From Actinoallomurus spadix (lineage in GTDB: Bacteria; Actinomycetota; Actinomycetes; Streptosporangiales; Streptosporangiaceae), in assembly GCF_024055725.1 (NCBI RefSeq), contig NZ_JAMXMX010000003.1, forward strand, positions 310,001 through 374,000: DNA of 64,000 bases, read 5' to 3'. Under the pieces are notes generated by a model. It searched no databases, had not been told where the DNA came from, and was given only the letters and a program-made list of their open reading frames with translations. Shown piece by piece: positions 8,124 to 16,161 of this stretch; the stretch's first letter is position 1, and each line of letters starts with the position of its first letter. The translations under genes were made by a program, and so were the position numbers.

Positions 8124-9004
8124 GACGCTCCGGTCACCCGCGCGAACTCGCCGATCATCGGGTTGCGGGCTCCGGCGGGCCAGACCGGGGCGCAGATCAT
8201 CGGTGGCAGGCCGGTCACCGGGACGGTGACGACGTGGGGGTGGTCCGGGCGTACGGCGGCGATCGTCAGGTGGAGCACGTCTCCGCCGGCGACGAGGACG
8301 ATCGCCTCCTCCAGCGACGCGGACGTGTGCCGGGGCACCCGCCGGAGCGGGACCCCGCCGGGGGTGGCCGGCGGTATCCACGAGTCGGCGAGCTGCTCCG
8401 GCGCGCTGCTCGGATACAGGATGTCGTAGCCGGCGAGTTCCTCGGCGTCCACGGCGGCGCGCCGGGCCAGTGGATGCCCGGCCGCGACCAGCACCGCCCG
8501 CTCCTCGCGCCACCACGCCGGGCCGACGTCGAATCCCATCGCCTGGATCAGCGCGTGATCGACGGCCAGCCAGCCGACGAAGACGTCCACCGGCCAGTCG
8601 CCGCCCCAGCGCATCGGGTCGGTGTTGGGATGCGCGGACCGCACCACGGCGCAGTGCGGACGGGTCCGCTCGAACGCCCGGATCGGCCCGTCGACGGCCT
8701 CGCCGGGCAGGCTGGTCGCGATGCCGACGCGGAGCACCTCGGCGCCCGCGTCGCGCCGTGCCTCCCCCAGCGCCCGTTCCATCCGCTCGTACGCGGGCCG
8801 GAGCTCGGCGCGCAGGCGTTCGCCCAGCGGCGTCAGCCGGACCCGCCTGCTGGTCCGCTCGAACAGCGGACCGCCGACCCGGCGCTCCAGCGCGCGCACC
8901 GCCTGGCTCACGCGCGGCGTGGACACGCCCAGCCGCGCCGCCGCACGGCCGAAGTGCAGCTCACGGGCGACCTCCAGGAACGCTTCGATCTCCCGCATCT
9001 CCAT
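8120..9004 (-). CDS. LysR-family transcriptional regulator
   Basis: 294 residues. The N-terminal helix-turn-helix is clear: [20 protein letters not shown], then [19 protein letters not shown] and [15 protein letters not shown]. The effector-binding half (about 90-290) contains [17 protein letters not shown] and ends [13 protein letters not shown]. It is divergent from the orphan nuoB-like gene and converges on the F420 oxidoreductase gene with a 4-bp overlap. A second in-frame ATG two codons downstream could also serve as start. Effector and targets are unknown; the divergent gene is the first candidate. Confidence 0.9.
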   Translation of the reverse strand: MEMREIEAFLEVARELHFGRAAARLGVSTPRVSQAVRALERRVGGPLFERTSRRVRLTPLGERLRAELRPAYERMERALGEARRDAGAEVLRVGIATSLPGEAVDGPIRAFERTRPHCAVVRSAHPNTDPMRWGGDWPVDVFVGWLAVDHALIQAMGFDVGPAWWREERAVLVAAGHPLARRAAVDAEELAGYDILYPSSAPEQLADSWIPPATPGGVPLRRVPRHTSASLEEAIVLVAGGDVLHLTIAAVRPDHPHVVTVPVTGLPPMICAPVWPAGARNPMIGEFARVTGAS

Positions 9005-9031
9005 GCGCTCATTGTGACGTCCGGCTTAACG

Positions 9032-9044
9032 ATCGTGGCGCGAT
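9032..9044. promoter_or_regulatory. short inverted repeat, possible LysR site
   Basis: ATCG-TGGCG-CGAT (13 bp) lies in the 84-bp gap between the LysR gene and the nuoB-like gene, and overlaps paired GATC half-sites. The spacing resembles the T-N11-A pattern of LysR boxes, but the arms are only 4 bp, so chance occurrence is quite possible. Confidence 0.3.
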
Positions 9045-9088
9045 CCGTCATTGATCACGCTTCCCAGCGCGGCCAGCCTGGAAGGGCT

Positions 9089-9643
9089 ATGGGACTCGAA
9101 GAACAGATACCCGCCGGCTTCCTGCTCACGACCGTCGAGGCGGTGGCGGGCACGGCCCGCAGGTCGTCGATGTGGCCGATGACGTTCGGGCTCGCGTGCT
9201 GCGGCATGGAGCTGATGGCGGTCGGCGACCCGCGTCACGACTTCTCGCGGTTCGGCATGGAGCGCCCGTCGGGCTCGCCCCGGCAGGCGGACCTCATGGT
9301 CGTGGCCGGGCGGGTCAGCCAGAAGATGGCGCCGGTGCTGCGGCGGCTGTACGACCAGATGGCCGCGCCCAAATGGGTGATCGCGATGGGCGTGTGCGCC
9401 TCGTCGGGCGGCATGTTCAACAACTACGCCGTCGTGCAGGGCGTCGACCACATCGTGCCGGTCGACATCTACCTGCCCGGCTGCCCGCCCCGCCCGGAGA
9501 TGCTGCTCGACGCCATCGTCAAGCTGCACGACAAGATCGGCGACACGAAGCTCGGCGCGCACCGGCGCGCCGAGATCGTGGCCGAGGAACGCGCCCGCCT
9601 GACGCAACTCCCCCTGATCGACGCGTGCCCCACGCCCGGGTGA
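9089..9643 (+). CDS. orphan NADH-quinone oxidoreductase subunit B (NuoB-like)
   Basis: 184 residues from an ATG preceded by GGAAGGG. All four ligands of the N2 [4Fe-4S] cluster are present: LACCGMEL (adjacent cysteines near residue 35), GVCASSGG near 101 and [14 protein letters not shown] near 131. Length is right for NuoB, with a short C-terminal tail. No other nuo gene is nearby; the neighbours are a LysR regulator and a secreted protein. It may be a paralogue working with a complex I encoded elsewhere, or belong to another [NiFe]-hydrogenase-related complex. The function as a stand-alone gene is inferred, but the family call is firm. Confidence 0.9.
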   Translation: MGLEEQIPAGFLLTTVEAVAGTARRSSMWPMTFGLACCGMELMAVGDPRHDFSRFGMERPSGSPRQADLMVVAGRVSQKMAPVLRRLYDQMAAPKWVIAMGVCASSGGMFNNYAVVQGVDHIVPVDIYLPGCPPRPEMLLDAIVKLHDKIGDTKLGAHRRAEIVAEERARLTQLPLIDACPTPG

Positions 9644-9679
9644 GACGGCCTGGGCGGGGCGCCAGGCCGTCTCCGGAAA

Positions 9680-10912
9680 TCACGGGGTGAGCGTCACGGT
9701 GCCGTCCGCGGTGCCGTCGCCGAGGGACGCCGTGATGGTGACGTCGGACGGCGAGTCGACCGGCACCGTGGTGGCCGTGAAGCTCGCCGACGTCGAGCCG
9801 GCGGGGATGGTCACCGTGGTGGGGACGTCCACGATCCCCCAGCTCTGCTGCAGCGCCACGACGGTGTCGTCGTCGGACGGGCCGGCCAGGTTGACGGTGC
9901 CCTGGAAGCTCTGCCCGCCCTGGACCGTGGCCGGCATGCCGGTGATCGAGGTGAGCCGCGGCTGAACCGTCACCGGGATCGTGGTGGTGACGCCGTCGGC
10001 GGTCGCCTGGATCTCCGTGTGCGTGGTCCGGGTGACGTCGGAGGCGTGAATCCGGAACTGATCACTCATGGAGCCCGGCGTGATGTAGAGGTAGTCCTGG
10101 TCCAGCTGGATCGTGGAGTCCCCGTCGGCCACCTTCAGGTCGACGCGCAGGCCGTCGTCCGGCGCCGGATTGCTTAGCAGGACGGTGTACGACCGGTCGC
10201 CGTCGAGACCGTAGACGCCGCCTCCCGGAGGGATGATCTTCATGCTGCTGCTGCCGTCGAAGGGCGGGAGCAGGACCTTCGACGCGGTGAGCGTGCGCGT
10301 GCCGAGAGTCACCGAGATGTGGACGGTGGTCGTCCGGGCGACCGGACGGACCGTTGCGCGGAACTCACCGCCGTACGAACCCACCTGGGTGAAGGCCACG
10401 GTGGCCGGCACGGTGACGGCGGGGTCGTCCGAGGCGACCTCGACGGTCAGGCCACCGGCGGGCACCGGACCGGTGAAGGTCAGGAAGGCGCTCACGTCGT
10501 TCGGCCGGGTGGACTCGGGAATCTGGAAGAGCTTCAGGCCCGGGGAGACGGTGATCGCGCTGCTCAGCGTTCGCCCCGCGTATCCCGCGGTGACGTGGGC
10601 GACGTACTGCGCCGCCCGGTCCGTGCTCGCGGTGATCGGGACGTCGACGCTGTCCCGTCCCCGCGCCACCGTGACCTGGGCCGGAACGGTCAGTTTCGCG
10701 TCGTCGGAGGTCAGCGACACCTGAATGTCGGAGTCCGGAGCGCAGCTCAGGCGGAGCGTGCCGGTCACCTCGTCGCCGGCGTAGATCCGGCCGGGTGCCG
10801 AGAATCCCGTCAGCTGGGGGTCGGCGCAGGCGCCCGAGGCCATCGCGGCTCGCGTCGGAACCACTGCCAGGGTCGCCAGCGTCAGGAGAACGAGGGAAAT
10901 GCATCGCCTCAT
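9680..10912 (-). CDS. secreted protein with four beta-sandwich-like repeats
   Basis: 410 residues. The N-terminus MRRCISLVLLTLATLAVVP and a following Ala-Met-Ala-Ser-Gly site form a good Sec signal peptide. The mature part has about four units of 90-100 residues that alternate short Val/Thr-rich strands with Pro/Gly turns. Recurrent elements are DDAKLTVPAQVTVARG, DDPAVTVPATVAFTQV and IVDVPTTVTIPAGSTSASF, each a 'x-V-P-x-x-V-x-x' strand pair as in Calx-beta or Ig-like repeats. No catalytic motif, sortase signal or membrane anchor is seen, so it is probably extracellular. I do not recognise a specific family. An AT-rich upstream stretch at 10925-10990 probably holds its promoter. Confidence 0.75.
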   Translation of the reverse strand: MRRCISLVLLTLATLAVVPTRAAMASGACADPQLTGFSAPGRIYAGDEVTGTLRLSCAPDSDIQVSLTSDDAKLTVPAQVTVARGRDSVDVPITASTDRAAQYVAHVTAGYAGRTLSSAITVSPGLKLFQIPESTRPNDVSAFLTFTGPVPAGGLTVEVASDDPAVTVPATVAFTQVGSYGGEFRATVRPVARTTTVHISVTLGTRTLTASKVLLPPFDGSSSMKIIPPGGGVYGLDGDRSYTVLLSNPAPDDGLRVDLKVADGDSTIQLDQDYLYITPGSMSDQFRIHASDVTRTTHTEIQATADGVTTTIPVTVQPRLTSITGMPATVQGGQSFQGTVNLAGPSDDDTVVALQQSWGIVDVPTTVTIPAGSTSASFTATTVPVDSPSDVTITASLGDGTADGTVTLTP

Positions 10913-11100
10913 ACAGCGACCTCACGCTTTTCACTGATTATCATCACGAATTAACACATTAAGTCGTATCCCACCACTTATCACGCCGCACTATTTCGGG
11001 TCTCGTCGAAACCCGCCGCTGAACTCGTGACATGAAAGTCCGGAACGACCGAATGTGGACAGCGAGCGCGCGCAGAGGCTCCGGCGCCGCGCCCCCGTCA

Positions 11101-11150
11101 TCGGCGCCGAGGATGTTCGTCGCCGGGACGACGCGCATCCTCGGCGCCGA
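11101..11150. repeat. long palindrome, copy 1 of a pair flanking the AKR-XRE genes
   Basis: A perfect 15-bp stem (TCGGCGCCGAGGATG paired with CATCCTCGGCGCCGA) encloses a 20-nt loop that can pair further. It lies 18 bp past the stop of the minus-strand aldo/keto reductase, where a terminator would be expected, but has no T-run. A 40-bp core is repeated in the same orientation at 13329-13368 with 35 of 40 bases identical. It may be a bidirectional terminator or a small mobile palindrome. Confidence 0.7.
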
Positions 11151-11168
11151 CCGCCGACCGGCCGTCCG

Positions 11169-12191
11169 TCAGGCGGCGGCGCGTTCGCCGGCGGGCCGGC
11201 GGCGGAGGCGTGCCTGCTGGACGGCCGGCGGCACGTACGCCTGGTCGAGCACGCCGACGTCGGTGCCCGGTGGCACGATCTCGTCGATCCGGTCGAGGAC
11301 GTCGTCGGTGAGCGTCACGTCGAGGCCGGCGAGGAGGTCGTCGAGGTGGCTCATCGTGCGCGGCCCGACGATCGCGCTGGTCACGTCGGGGTGAGCGATC
11401 GCGAACGCCATGGCGAGGTGGGCCGGCGGCAGTCCCGCCTCCCCGGCGAGTGCGACGAACCGCTCGACGGTCTCGAGACGGCGTTCGTCGCTGACGTGCT
11501 TGACGAAGGCGGCGCGGCGGAGTTCGTTCCGCTCACCCTTGCGGACGCGCCCCGTGAGCAGCCCCTGGCCGAGTGGACCCCACACCAGCACCCCCATCCC
11601 ATGGCGCTGGGCGACCGGCAGGACCTCGCGTTCGATGCCGCGGTTGAGCAGCGAGTACGGCGGCTGCTCCGTGCGGAACCGCGCCAGACCGCGCCGTTCG
11701 GCGACCCACTGGGCCTCGACGATGTCGGACGCCGGCATGCCGGACGTCCCGATCGCCCGGACCTTCCCGCTGCGGATCAGGTCGGAGAGCGCGGAGAGCG
11801 TCTCCTCGATGTCCGTGGCGGGGTCCGGCCGGTGGATCTGGTAGAGGTCGATGTGGTCGGTCTGGAGGCGGCGCAGCGAATCCTCGACCGCGGTCACGAT
11901 CCACCGCCGCGAGGCGCCCTGGCGATTGGGGTCGTCACCCATCGGGCGGCCCACCTTGGTCGCGAGGACGACGTCGTCCCGTCGCCCCTTGAGCGCCTTT
12001 CCGACGATCTCTTCGGAGTCGCCGTAGGCGTCGGCGGTGTCGATGAAGTTGATCCCCGCGTCCAGCGCCTTGTGGATCATGCGGGCGGAGTCGCCGGGAT
12101 CGGGATTGCCGACGGACGTCGCGAACATCAATGCGCCCAGCGCATAGGGACTGACCTTGATACCGGTCCGGCCGAGCGTGCGGTACTGCAT
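11169..12191 (-). CDS. aldo/keto reductase
   Basis: The ATG at 12191 (MQYRTLGRTGIKVSPYALGA) was selected; AAAGAGGC lies about 10 nt upstream. The 340-residue protein has the AKR TIM-barrel signatures: INFIDTADAYGDSEEIVGKAL (catalytic Asp and Tyr), VLATKVGRPMG (catalytic Lys), DLYQIHRPDP (catalytic His) and AIVGPRTMSHLDDLLAG (NADPH binding). It resembles the AKR11/12-like group common in actinomycetes. It reduces carbonyls with NADPH in the cytosol; the physiological substrate is unknown. The gene is divergent from an XRE regulator across a 246-bp gap, and the pair is flanked by matching palindromes. Confidence 0.93.
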   Translation of the reverse strand: MQYRTLGRTGIKVSPYALGALMFATSVGNPDPGDSARMIHKALDAGINFIDTADAYGDSEEIVGKALKGRRDDVVLATKVGRPMGDDPNRQGASRRWIVTAVEDSLRRLQTDHIDLYQIHRPDPATDIEETLSALSDLIRSGKVRAIGTSGMPASDIVEAQWVAERRGLARFRTEQPPYSLLNRGIEREVLPVAQRHGMGVLVWGPLGQGLLTGRVRKGERNELRRAAFVKHVSDERRLETVERFVALAGEAGLPPAHLAMAFAIAHPDVTSAIVGPRTMSHLDDLLAGLDVTLTDDVLDRIDEIVPPGTDVGVLDQAYVPPAVQQARLRRRPAGERAAA

Positions 12192-12437
12192 GCGGAAGTT
12201 GCCTCTTTCTGCAGGGAGGGTCTGAACGAGCTGCGGCGCCGGCGGACGTGCATCGGGCGGCCGCCGCAAATGCCACGCGGCGGTTCTTCGGTGCTCGTCT
12301 CGTCGCACCGCGGGGTGCCGCCGGTCCGCCGAGCCGGTTCCCAGCGTGCGACGGTACGGGCGCCGGCGGAAGAGACGTCCTTATCCGGGGACGGGCCGTC
12401 CCTGGCTCCGGCCGGCGCCCCAGGGCAGAGTGGAGGC

Positions 12438-13280
12438 GTGGACAGAAGCGAACTCGCCGACTTCCTGCGCCACTGCCGCGCCCGGCTCATCCCCGCCGAC
12501 GTGGGGCTGTCGCCGGGCGCGCGGCGCCGCACCCCGGGGCTGCGCCGCGAGGAGGTGGCGCAGCTGGCCGGCATGTCCACCGACCACTACACCCGAATGG
12601 AGCAGGCCAGGGGCTCACACCCGTCCCGCCAGATGCTCGCCGCCGTCGCCCGCGCGCTGCGGCTGACCGGCGACGAACGCGACCACCTGTTCCATCTGGC
12701 CGGGGAGGAGCCCCCACACGACCGGCCGGCCACCGAGCACGTCCGCCCCGGCCTGCTCCTCGTCCTCGACCGGCTGACCGACGCTCCCGCCCGGGTGGTG
12801 AGCGACCGCGGCGACGTCCTCGCGCAGAACGCGATGGCCAGGGCGCTCCACGGCGACGCCTCCGGCCCCCCTGAGACGGAGCACAACGTCGTCTGGCGCT
12901 ACTTCACCGATCCCGCCGCGCGCGAGCTCTTCCCCGCCGAGGACCGTGACCACGCCGCCCGCACCGCGGTGGCGGATCTGCGCGCCACACTGGCCCGCCG
13001 CCCGGACGACGCGCGGCTGGCGGCGCTCGTACGCCGGCTCCGCGCCCGCAGCGAGGAATTCTCGGCCCTGTGGGACGCCCACCACGTCGCCGTACGCCGC
13101 AGCGACGTCAAACGCTTCCTGCACCCGGTCGTCGGCCCGCTGGAGCTGGAGTGCGAGGTGCTGCTGAGCCCGGAGCACGACCAGCGGCTGGTCGTCTACA
13201 CCGCCCGCCCGGGCACCGAGTCCCACGAGCGACTGGAACTCCTCCGCGTGATCGGCCTCCAGAACCTGACCCCAGGCTGA
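12438..13280 (+). CDS. XRE-family regulator with MmyB-like ligand-binding domain
   Basis: A GTG at 12438, preceded by GAGTGGAGGC, starts the 280-residue protein MDRSELADFLRHCRARLIPA. The helix-turn-helix covers about residues 15-75 (LRREEVAQLAGMSTDHYTRM and EQARGSHPSRQMLAAVARAL). The rest (about 95-275) is the MmyB/MLTR ligand-binding domain with VVSDRGDVLAQNAMARAL, VWRYFTDPAARELF and the C-terminal LVVYTARPGTESHERL. Such regulators commonly control a divergent oxidoreductase; the adjacent divergent aldo/keto reductase fits. Effector unknown. Confidence 0.9.
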   Translation: MDRSELADFLRHCRARLIPADVGLSPGARRRTPGLRREEVAQLAGMSTDHYTRMEQARGSHPSRQMLAAVARALRLTGDERDHLFHLAGEEPPHDRPATEHVRPGLLLVLDRLTDAPARVVSDRGDVLAQNAMARALHGDASGPPETEHNVVWRYFTDPAARELFPAEDRDHAARTAVADLRATLARRPDDARLAALVRRLRARSEEFSALWDAHHVAVRRSDVKRFLHPVVGPLELECEVLLSPEHDQRLVVYTARPGTESHERLELLRVIGLQNLTPG

Positions 13281-13323
13281 CCCGCTCGCCTCGTATAGCA
13301 GTCGTTTGAAGCGGTCAAGGCCA

Positions 13324-13373
13324 TGAGCGCCGAGGATGTTCGTCGCTGGAACAACGAACATCCTCGGCACTCA
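13324..13373. repeat. long palindrome, copy 2 of a pair flanking the AKR-XRE genes
   Basis: A 20-bp stem with one mismatch (13324-13343 with 13354-13373) encloses a 10-nt loop. It lies 43 bp past the stop of the plus-strand XRE gene and just beyond the end of the minus-strand DUF397 gene, so it could end transcripts from both sides. The core matches the palindrome at 11101-11150 in direct orientation; the differences between copies preserve or improve pairing, which suggests selection on structure. Confidence 0.7.
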
Positions 13374-13387
13374 CAGCCGCCCCGCTC

Positions 13388-13552
13388 TCAGACGAGTGGC
13401 TCTTCACCCGCCCGCTCGACCACGGCGACCTCGACACAGTCACCACCGTTCGAGCCACTTCTCGTGGCCTTCCGCCACGTCACGGCCAGCTCCACGCACT
13501 TGCCACCATTGGCTGTGCTGATTGAGGACTTCCGCCACGTCAGGTCGTCCAT
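13388..13552 (-). CDS. DUF397 protein with duplicated N-terminal unit, 54 aa
   Basis: The ATG at 13552 overlaps the last 13 bp of the XRE gene upstream. The protein starts MDDLTWRKSSISTANGGKCV, in which TWRKSS-NGGxCVE is the DUF397 signature. The next 20 residues repeat it: TWRKATRSGSNGGDCVEVAV. The DNA shows the same as a 60-bp tandem duplication (both units start ACGTGGCGGAAG). The usual C-terminal half of DUF397 (GVAVRDSKDP...FTPxEW) is missing, replaced by ERAGEEPLV and a stop. DUF397 proteins are small partners of XRE/DUF5753 regulators, exactly the neighbour here. Function of the shortened form is uncertain. Confidence 0.85.
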   Translation of the reverse strand: MDDLTWRKSSISTANGGKCVELAVTWRKATRSGSNGGDCVEVAVVERAGEEPLV

Positions 13553-14352
13553 TGCTCCGACTTCCTCCGGATCAGCTCGATCGACTGCTGCCTGGGAAGG
13601 GCGTCCGCCCGGAACACCTCGAACATGCGTCGCAGTGCCGCGACGTCATGTGGACGCCCGATCACCTCTCCGTTGAGTTGATTGTCAACGTAGGCCAGTT
13701 CAGCCCCATCGTCGAGGGTCGCGATCACGAACGGACCGAGGAAACCGGCGCACGCCTCGGCACTCGCCGGGACGATCTGAACGATGACGTTGTCCCGTTC
13801 GGCCATGGTCGCCAGATGCAGAAGCTGATCCGCCATGACCTTGGCACCGCCGACGTTCTGGCCGAGCACGCTCTCGGCAATGACAGCGACGAGTACGGGT
13901 GGCGAGTCCTCCCGACTGAGGATCTTCTGGCGGTCGAGCCGTGCGCTGACCATGTCCTCCAAGTCGGCGAAGTCATGCCGACCGGCCCGTATCACCGCGC
14001 GAGCGTAGTCCTCGTTCTGTAGCAGGCCCGGGACCACGGTCGATTGGAACGAGAGCAGCGATGTGGCCCTACGTTCGGCCGTAAGCCACTTGTCGAGCCA
14101 CTCGGGTGGGATCTCGCCGGCGACGAGTTCGTCGATGATGCGGATCAAGATGTCGCTCGCGCCGAGGAGTGGGATGAGGCGTTCGAGGTGTTCCGGTCTC
14201 GGGAGCATCCGGTGGGTCTCCCACGCGGCGACCAGGGACTCCGAGACGTACAGGGCCTTCCCGACCGCCGCCCGGGTCAGCCCCTTGGCCTCGCGAGCGC
14301 GGCGAAGCTCTCTGGCGACGAAGACCCGCGCCGTCATCCGGTTTCCGCTCAT
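13540..14352 (-). CDS. XRE-family regulator with DUF5753 (Scr1) domain
   Basis: 270 residues. The helix-turn-helix lies at about 10-65 (ELRRAREAKGLTRAAVGKAL, YVSESLVAAWETHRMLPRPE). The DUF5753 domain covers about 90-265 with STVVPGLLQNEDYARAVIRAG, RQKILSREDSPPVLVAVIAE and FLGPFVIATLDDGAELAYVD, ending in the EVFRADALPRQQSIELIRR helix. These regulators pair with DUF397 proteins and affect development and secondary metabolism in actinomycetes. The gene uses more A/T-ending codons than the neighbouring core genes, consistent with an accessory origin. It overlaps the downstream DUF397 gene. Confidence 0.92.
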   Translation of the reverse strand: MSGNRMTARVFVARELRRAREAKGLTRAAVGKALYVSESLVAAWETHRMLPRPEHLERLIPLLGASDILIRIIDELVAGEIPPEWLDKWLTAERRATSLLSFQSTVVPGLLQNEDYARAVIRAGRHDFADLEDMVSARLDRQKILSREDSPPVLVAVIAESVLGQNVGGAKVMADQLLHLATMAERDNVIVQIVPASAEACAGFLGPFVIATLDDGAELAYVDNQLNGEVIGRPHDVAALRRMFEVFRADALPRQQSIELIRRKSEQWTT

Positions 14353-14396
14353 CGACCCGTGCCCTTTCGCCCGGTAACAGTGGAGCGCTCCTCAGA

Positions 14397-14410
14397 GTAC
14401 GCATGCGAAC
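14397..14410. promoter_or_regulatory. near-palindrome upstream of the XRE/DUF397 pair
   Basis: GTACGCATGCGAAC contains the 8-bp palindrome CGCATGCG with symmetric flanks apart from one base pair. It sits 45-58 bp upstream of the XRE start codon, where an autoregulatory operator would lie. No experimental motif is known to me for this regulator, so this is inference from symmetry and position. Confidence 0.35.
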
Positions 14411-14443
14411 ACTCTCCGTGTACGTGAAATTCCGGAAGTCGGA

Positions 14444-14902
14444 TCAGCCGGTCAGGGTCTGGGCGAGGAGGAAGACGTTGAGGCCGCTGATCAGGGCGGC
14501 GACGGCCGCGCCCACGGCGATCGTGGCGCGGCCGTTGACCAGGTCGCCCATCAGGGTCCGGCGGCTGGTCAGGACGACGAGCGGGATCAGGGCGAACGGG
14601 ATGCCGAAGGACAGCGCGACCTGGCTCAGGATCAGGGCGTGGGTGGGCTCGACGCCGGTCGCGAGGATCAGGAAGGCCGGTGCCATGGTGGCCAGGCGGC
14701 GGGCGAGGATGGGCACGCGCCGGCGCAGGAACCCGGCCATGATGACCTGGCCGGCGTACGTCCCGACGCTGGAAGAGGCCAGTCCGGAGGCCAGCAGGGC
14801 GATCGCGAAGGCGAGCGCCGCGCCGGGTCCGATGAGGTGGCCGAGGCCGCCGTGGAACGCCCGCAAACCCTCTGACCTGCGGCTCGGCTCTGGAGCTGAC
14901 AT
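14444..14902 (-). pseudogene. C-terminal fragment of an NRAMP (MntH-like) divalent-metal transporter
   Basis: 152 codons whose segments match only the last third of an NRAMP transporter: GPGAALAFAIALLASGLASS, GTYAGQVIMAGFLRRRVP, ALILSQVALSFGIPFALIPL, then TSRRTLMGDLVNGRATIAVG and a final hydrophobic helix ending NVFLLAQTLTG. About four membrane helices remain of the usual eleven. The metal-binding DPGN motif and all N-terminal helices are absent. The frame can begin at an ATG at 14902 that shares CATG with the start of the divergent BTAD gene, so the true gene was probably cut at this point. It is most likely a remnant and not functional alone. Confidence 0.8.
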
Positions 14903-15651
14903 GACGGCGACGACCCCTCCTCCCGGCGCGGAGAAGTTCTCGGTGCACCTGCTCGGCTGCTTCGAGCTGCGCCGGGATCAGGTGCCGCTTCCGGTCACCC
15001 CCTCCGCCCAGCGGCTGCTGGCCTACCTCGCCACCCGGACGGGCATGGTCGCCCGGCCCGCGACCGCGGCCACGCTGTGGCCCGACTTCCCGGACCGCCG
15101 GGCCACCGCCAACCTGCGCTCGGCCCTGTGGCGCCTGCGCCAGGAACACGCCGGCGGGCCGGTCCACTGCACGCCGTACGGCATCGAGCTGCGTCCGGAC
15201 GTCCTCGTGGACGTCGAGCTGATCCGGGCGCGGAGCGCCGAGCTTCCCGCGGCCGGTGACGACGCCTGCGGGCTCGATCCGTCGGTGCTGAGCCAGGACG
15301 TCCTGCCGGACTGGCCCGACGAGTGGCTGCTGCCGACGCGGGAGTGGTTCCGGCAGGTCCGCCTGCACGCCCTGGACGCGCTGTGCGCCCGGCACCGCAG
15401 GTGCGGCCGTTACGACGCGGCGCTGGACGCGGGCATGCGCGCGGTCGCCTGTGAACCGCTGCCGGGAGAGCGCCCACCGCGCCGTCGCCCTGGTTCACCT
15501 GGACGAGGGCAACCCCGCCGAGGCGCTGCGGCAGTACGAGGTCTACCGGCGGCTGCTGCACGCCGAGCTCGGCCTGCCGCCGTCGCAGCGCTTCCGCGGC
15601 CTGATCGCGCCGCTTCTCGGCCGGCCCCTCGACGCCGTCACGTCAGGGTGA
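14901..15651 (+). pseudogene. BTAD/SARP-like transcriptional regulator, frameshifted
   Basis: The ATG at 14901 opens a winged-helix domain (EKFSVHLLGCFELRRDQVPL, then RLLAYLATR and TAATLWPDFPDRRATANLRS) followed by the bacterial transcriptional activation domain (DVELIRARSAEL to the LHALDALCARHRRCGRYDAA helices). Homology then jumps frame near 15462-15466 (ACEPL, then ESAHRAVALVHLDEGNPAEA) and ends QRFRGLIAPLL before the stop at 15651. The span of 751 bases is one above a multiple of three, so one surplus C or G in CTGCCGGGAG explains it. Unshifted, the frame runs on to 15662 with unrelated Arg/Pro-rich residues. Without the shift the protein would be about 250 residues, a short SARP-type regulator. 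Confidence 0.8.
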
Positions 15652-15715
15652 CGCCCGGGTGAGAACGACGTCTCCGTACGGTCGTGACGCGCCGGTGACG
15701 GCCCGCCCTGCGGAC

Positions 15716-16144
15716 TCAGTGGTCCCTGGCCTCGCCGCGTTCGTGGATCAGGGCGGCCAGCTCGGCGAGCGCGCGGTTGGCGCGCTCGCCGTCGGAGGCC
15801 TGGATGCCCATGACCGGGACGGTCGAGCCGTCGGCGAGGTCGAGCGTGGGCCAGGGCGCGCCCTCGGACATCGTCACGCCGAGCAGCTCCGCCCACTCGA
15901 ACTCATGCGTACGCAGCCCGTTGACGACCGTGACACCCTCGTCGTCGGCGGTGATCCGGCTGCGGGCGAGGATGTGCAGGACCCCGGCGACGGCCAGCCC
16001 GATCGCCACCAGCCCGATCCGGTCGCCGACGGCCCAGGGCGCGGGCATGACCACGGCGAGGAGGATCATCCCGAGGACGACCACCGCCGCCAGGACGTAC
16101 GGGACGATCCTGGCCCGCCGGGGTCGCCACGTCGCCGTGGTCAT
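15716..16144 (-). CDS. PH-domain membrane protein
   Basis: 142 residues. Two hydrophobic segments lie at about 13-34 (VPYVLAAVVVLGMILLAVVM) and 41-60 (DRIGLVAIGLAVAGVLHILA), followed by a bacterial PH domain: ITADDEGVTVVNGLRTHEFE, WAELLGVTMSEG, DGSTVPVMGIQASDG, then an Ala-rich helix. A PH protein of this type commonly follows hisG in actinomycetes. It is probably anchored in the cytoplasmic membrane; its role is unknown. It sits 17 bp downstream of hisG and is probably co-transcribed. Confidence 0.85.
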   Translation of the reverse strand: MTTATWRPRRARIVPYVLAAVVVLGMILLAVVMPAPWAVGDRIGLVAIGLAVAGVLHILARSRITADDEGVTVVNGLRTHEFEWAELLGVTMSEGAPWPTLDLADGSTVPVMGIQASDGERANRALAELAALIHERGEARDH

Positions 16145-16161
16145 GAGACGGCCGCCTTAGC

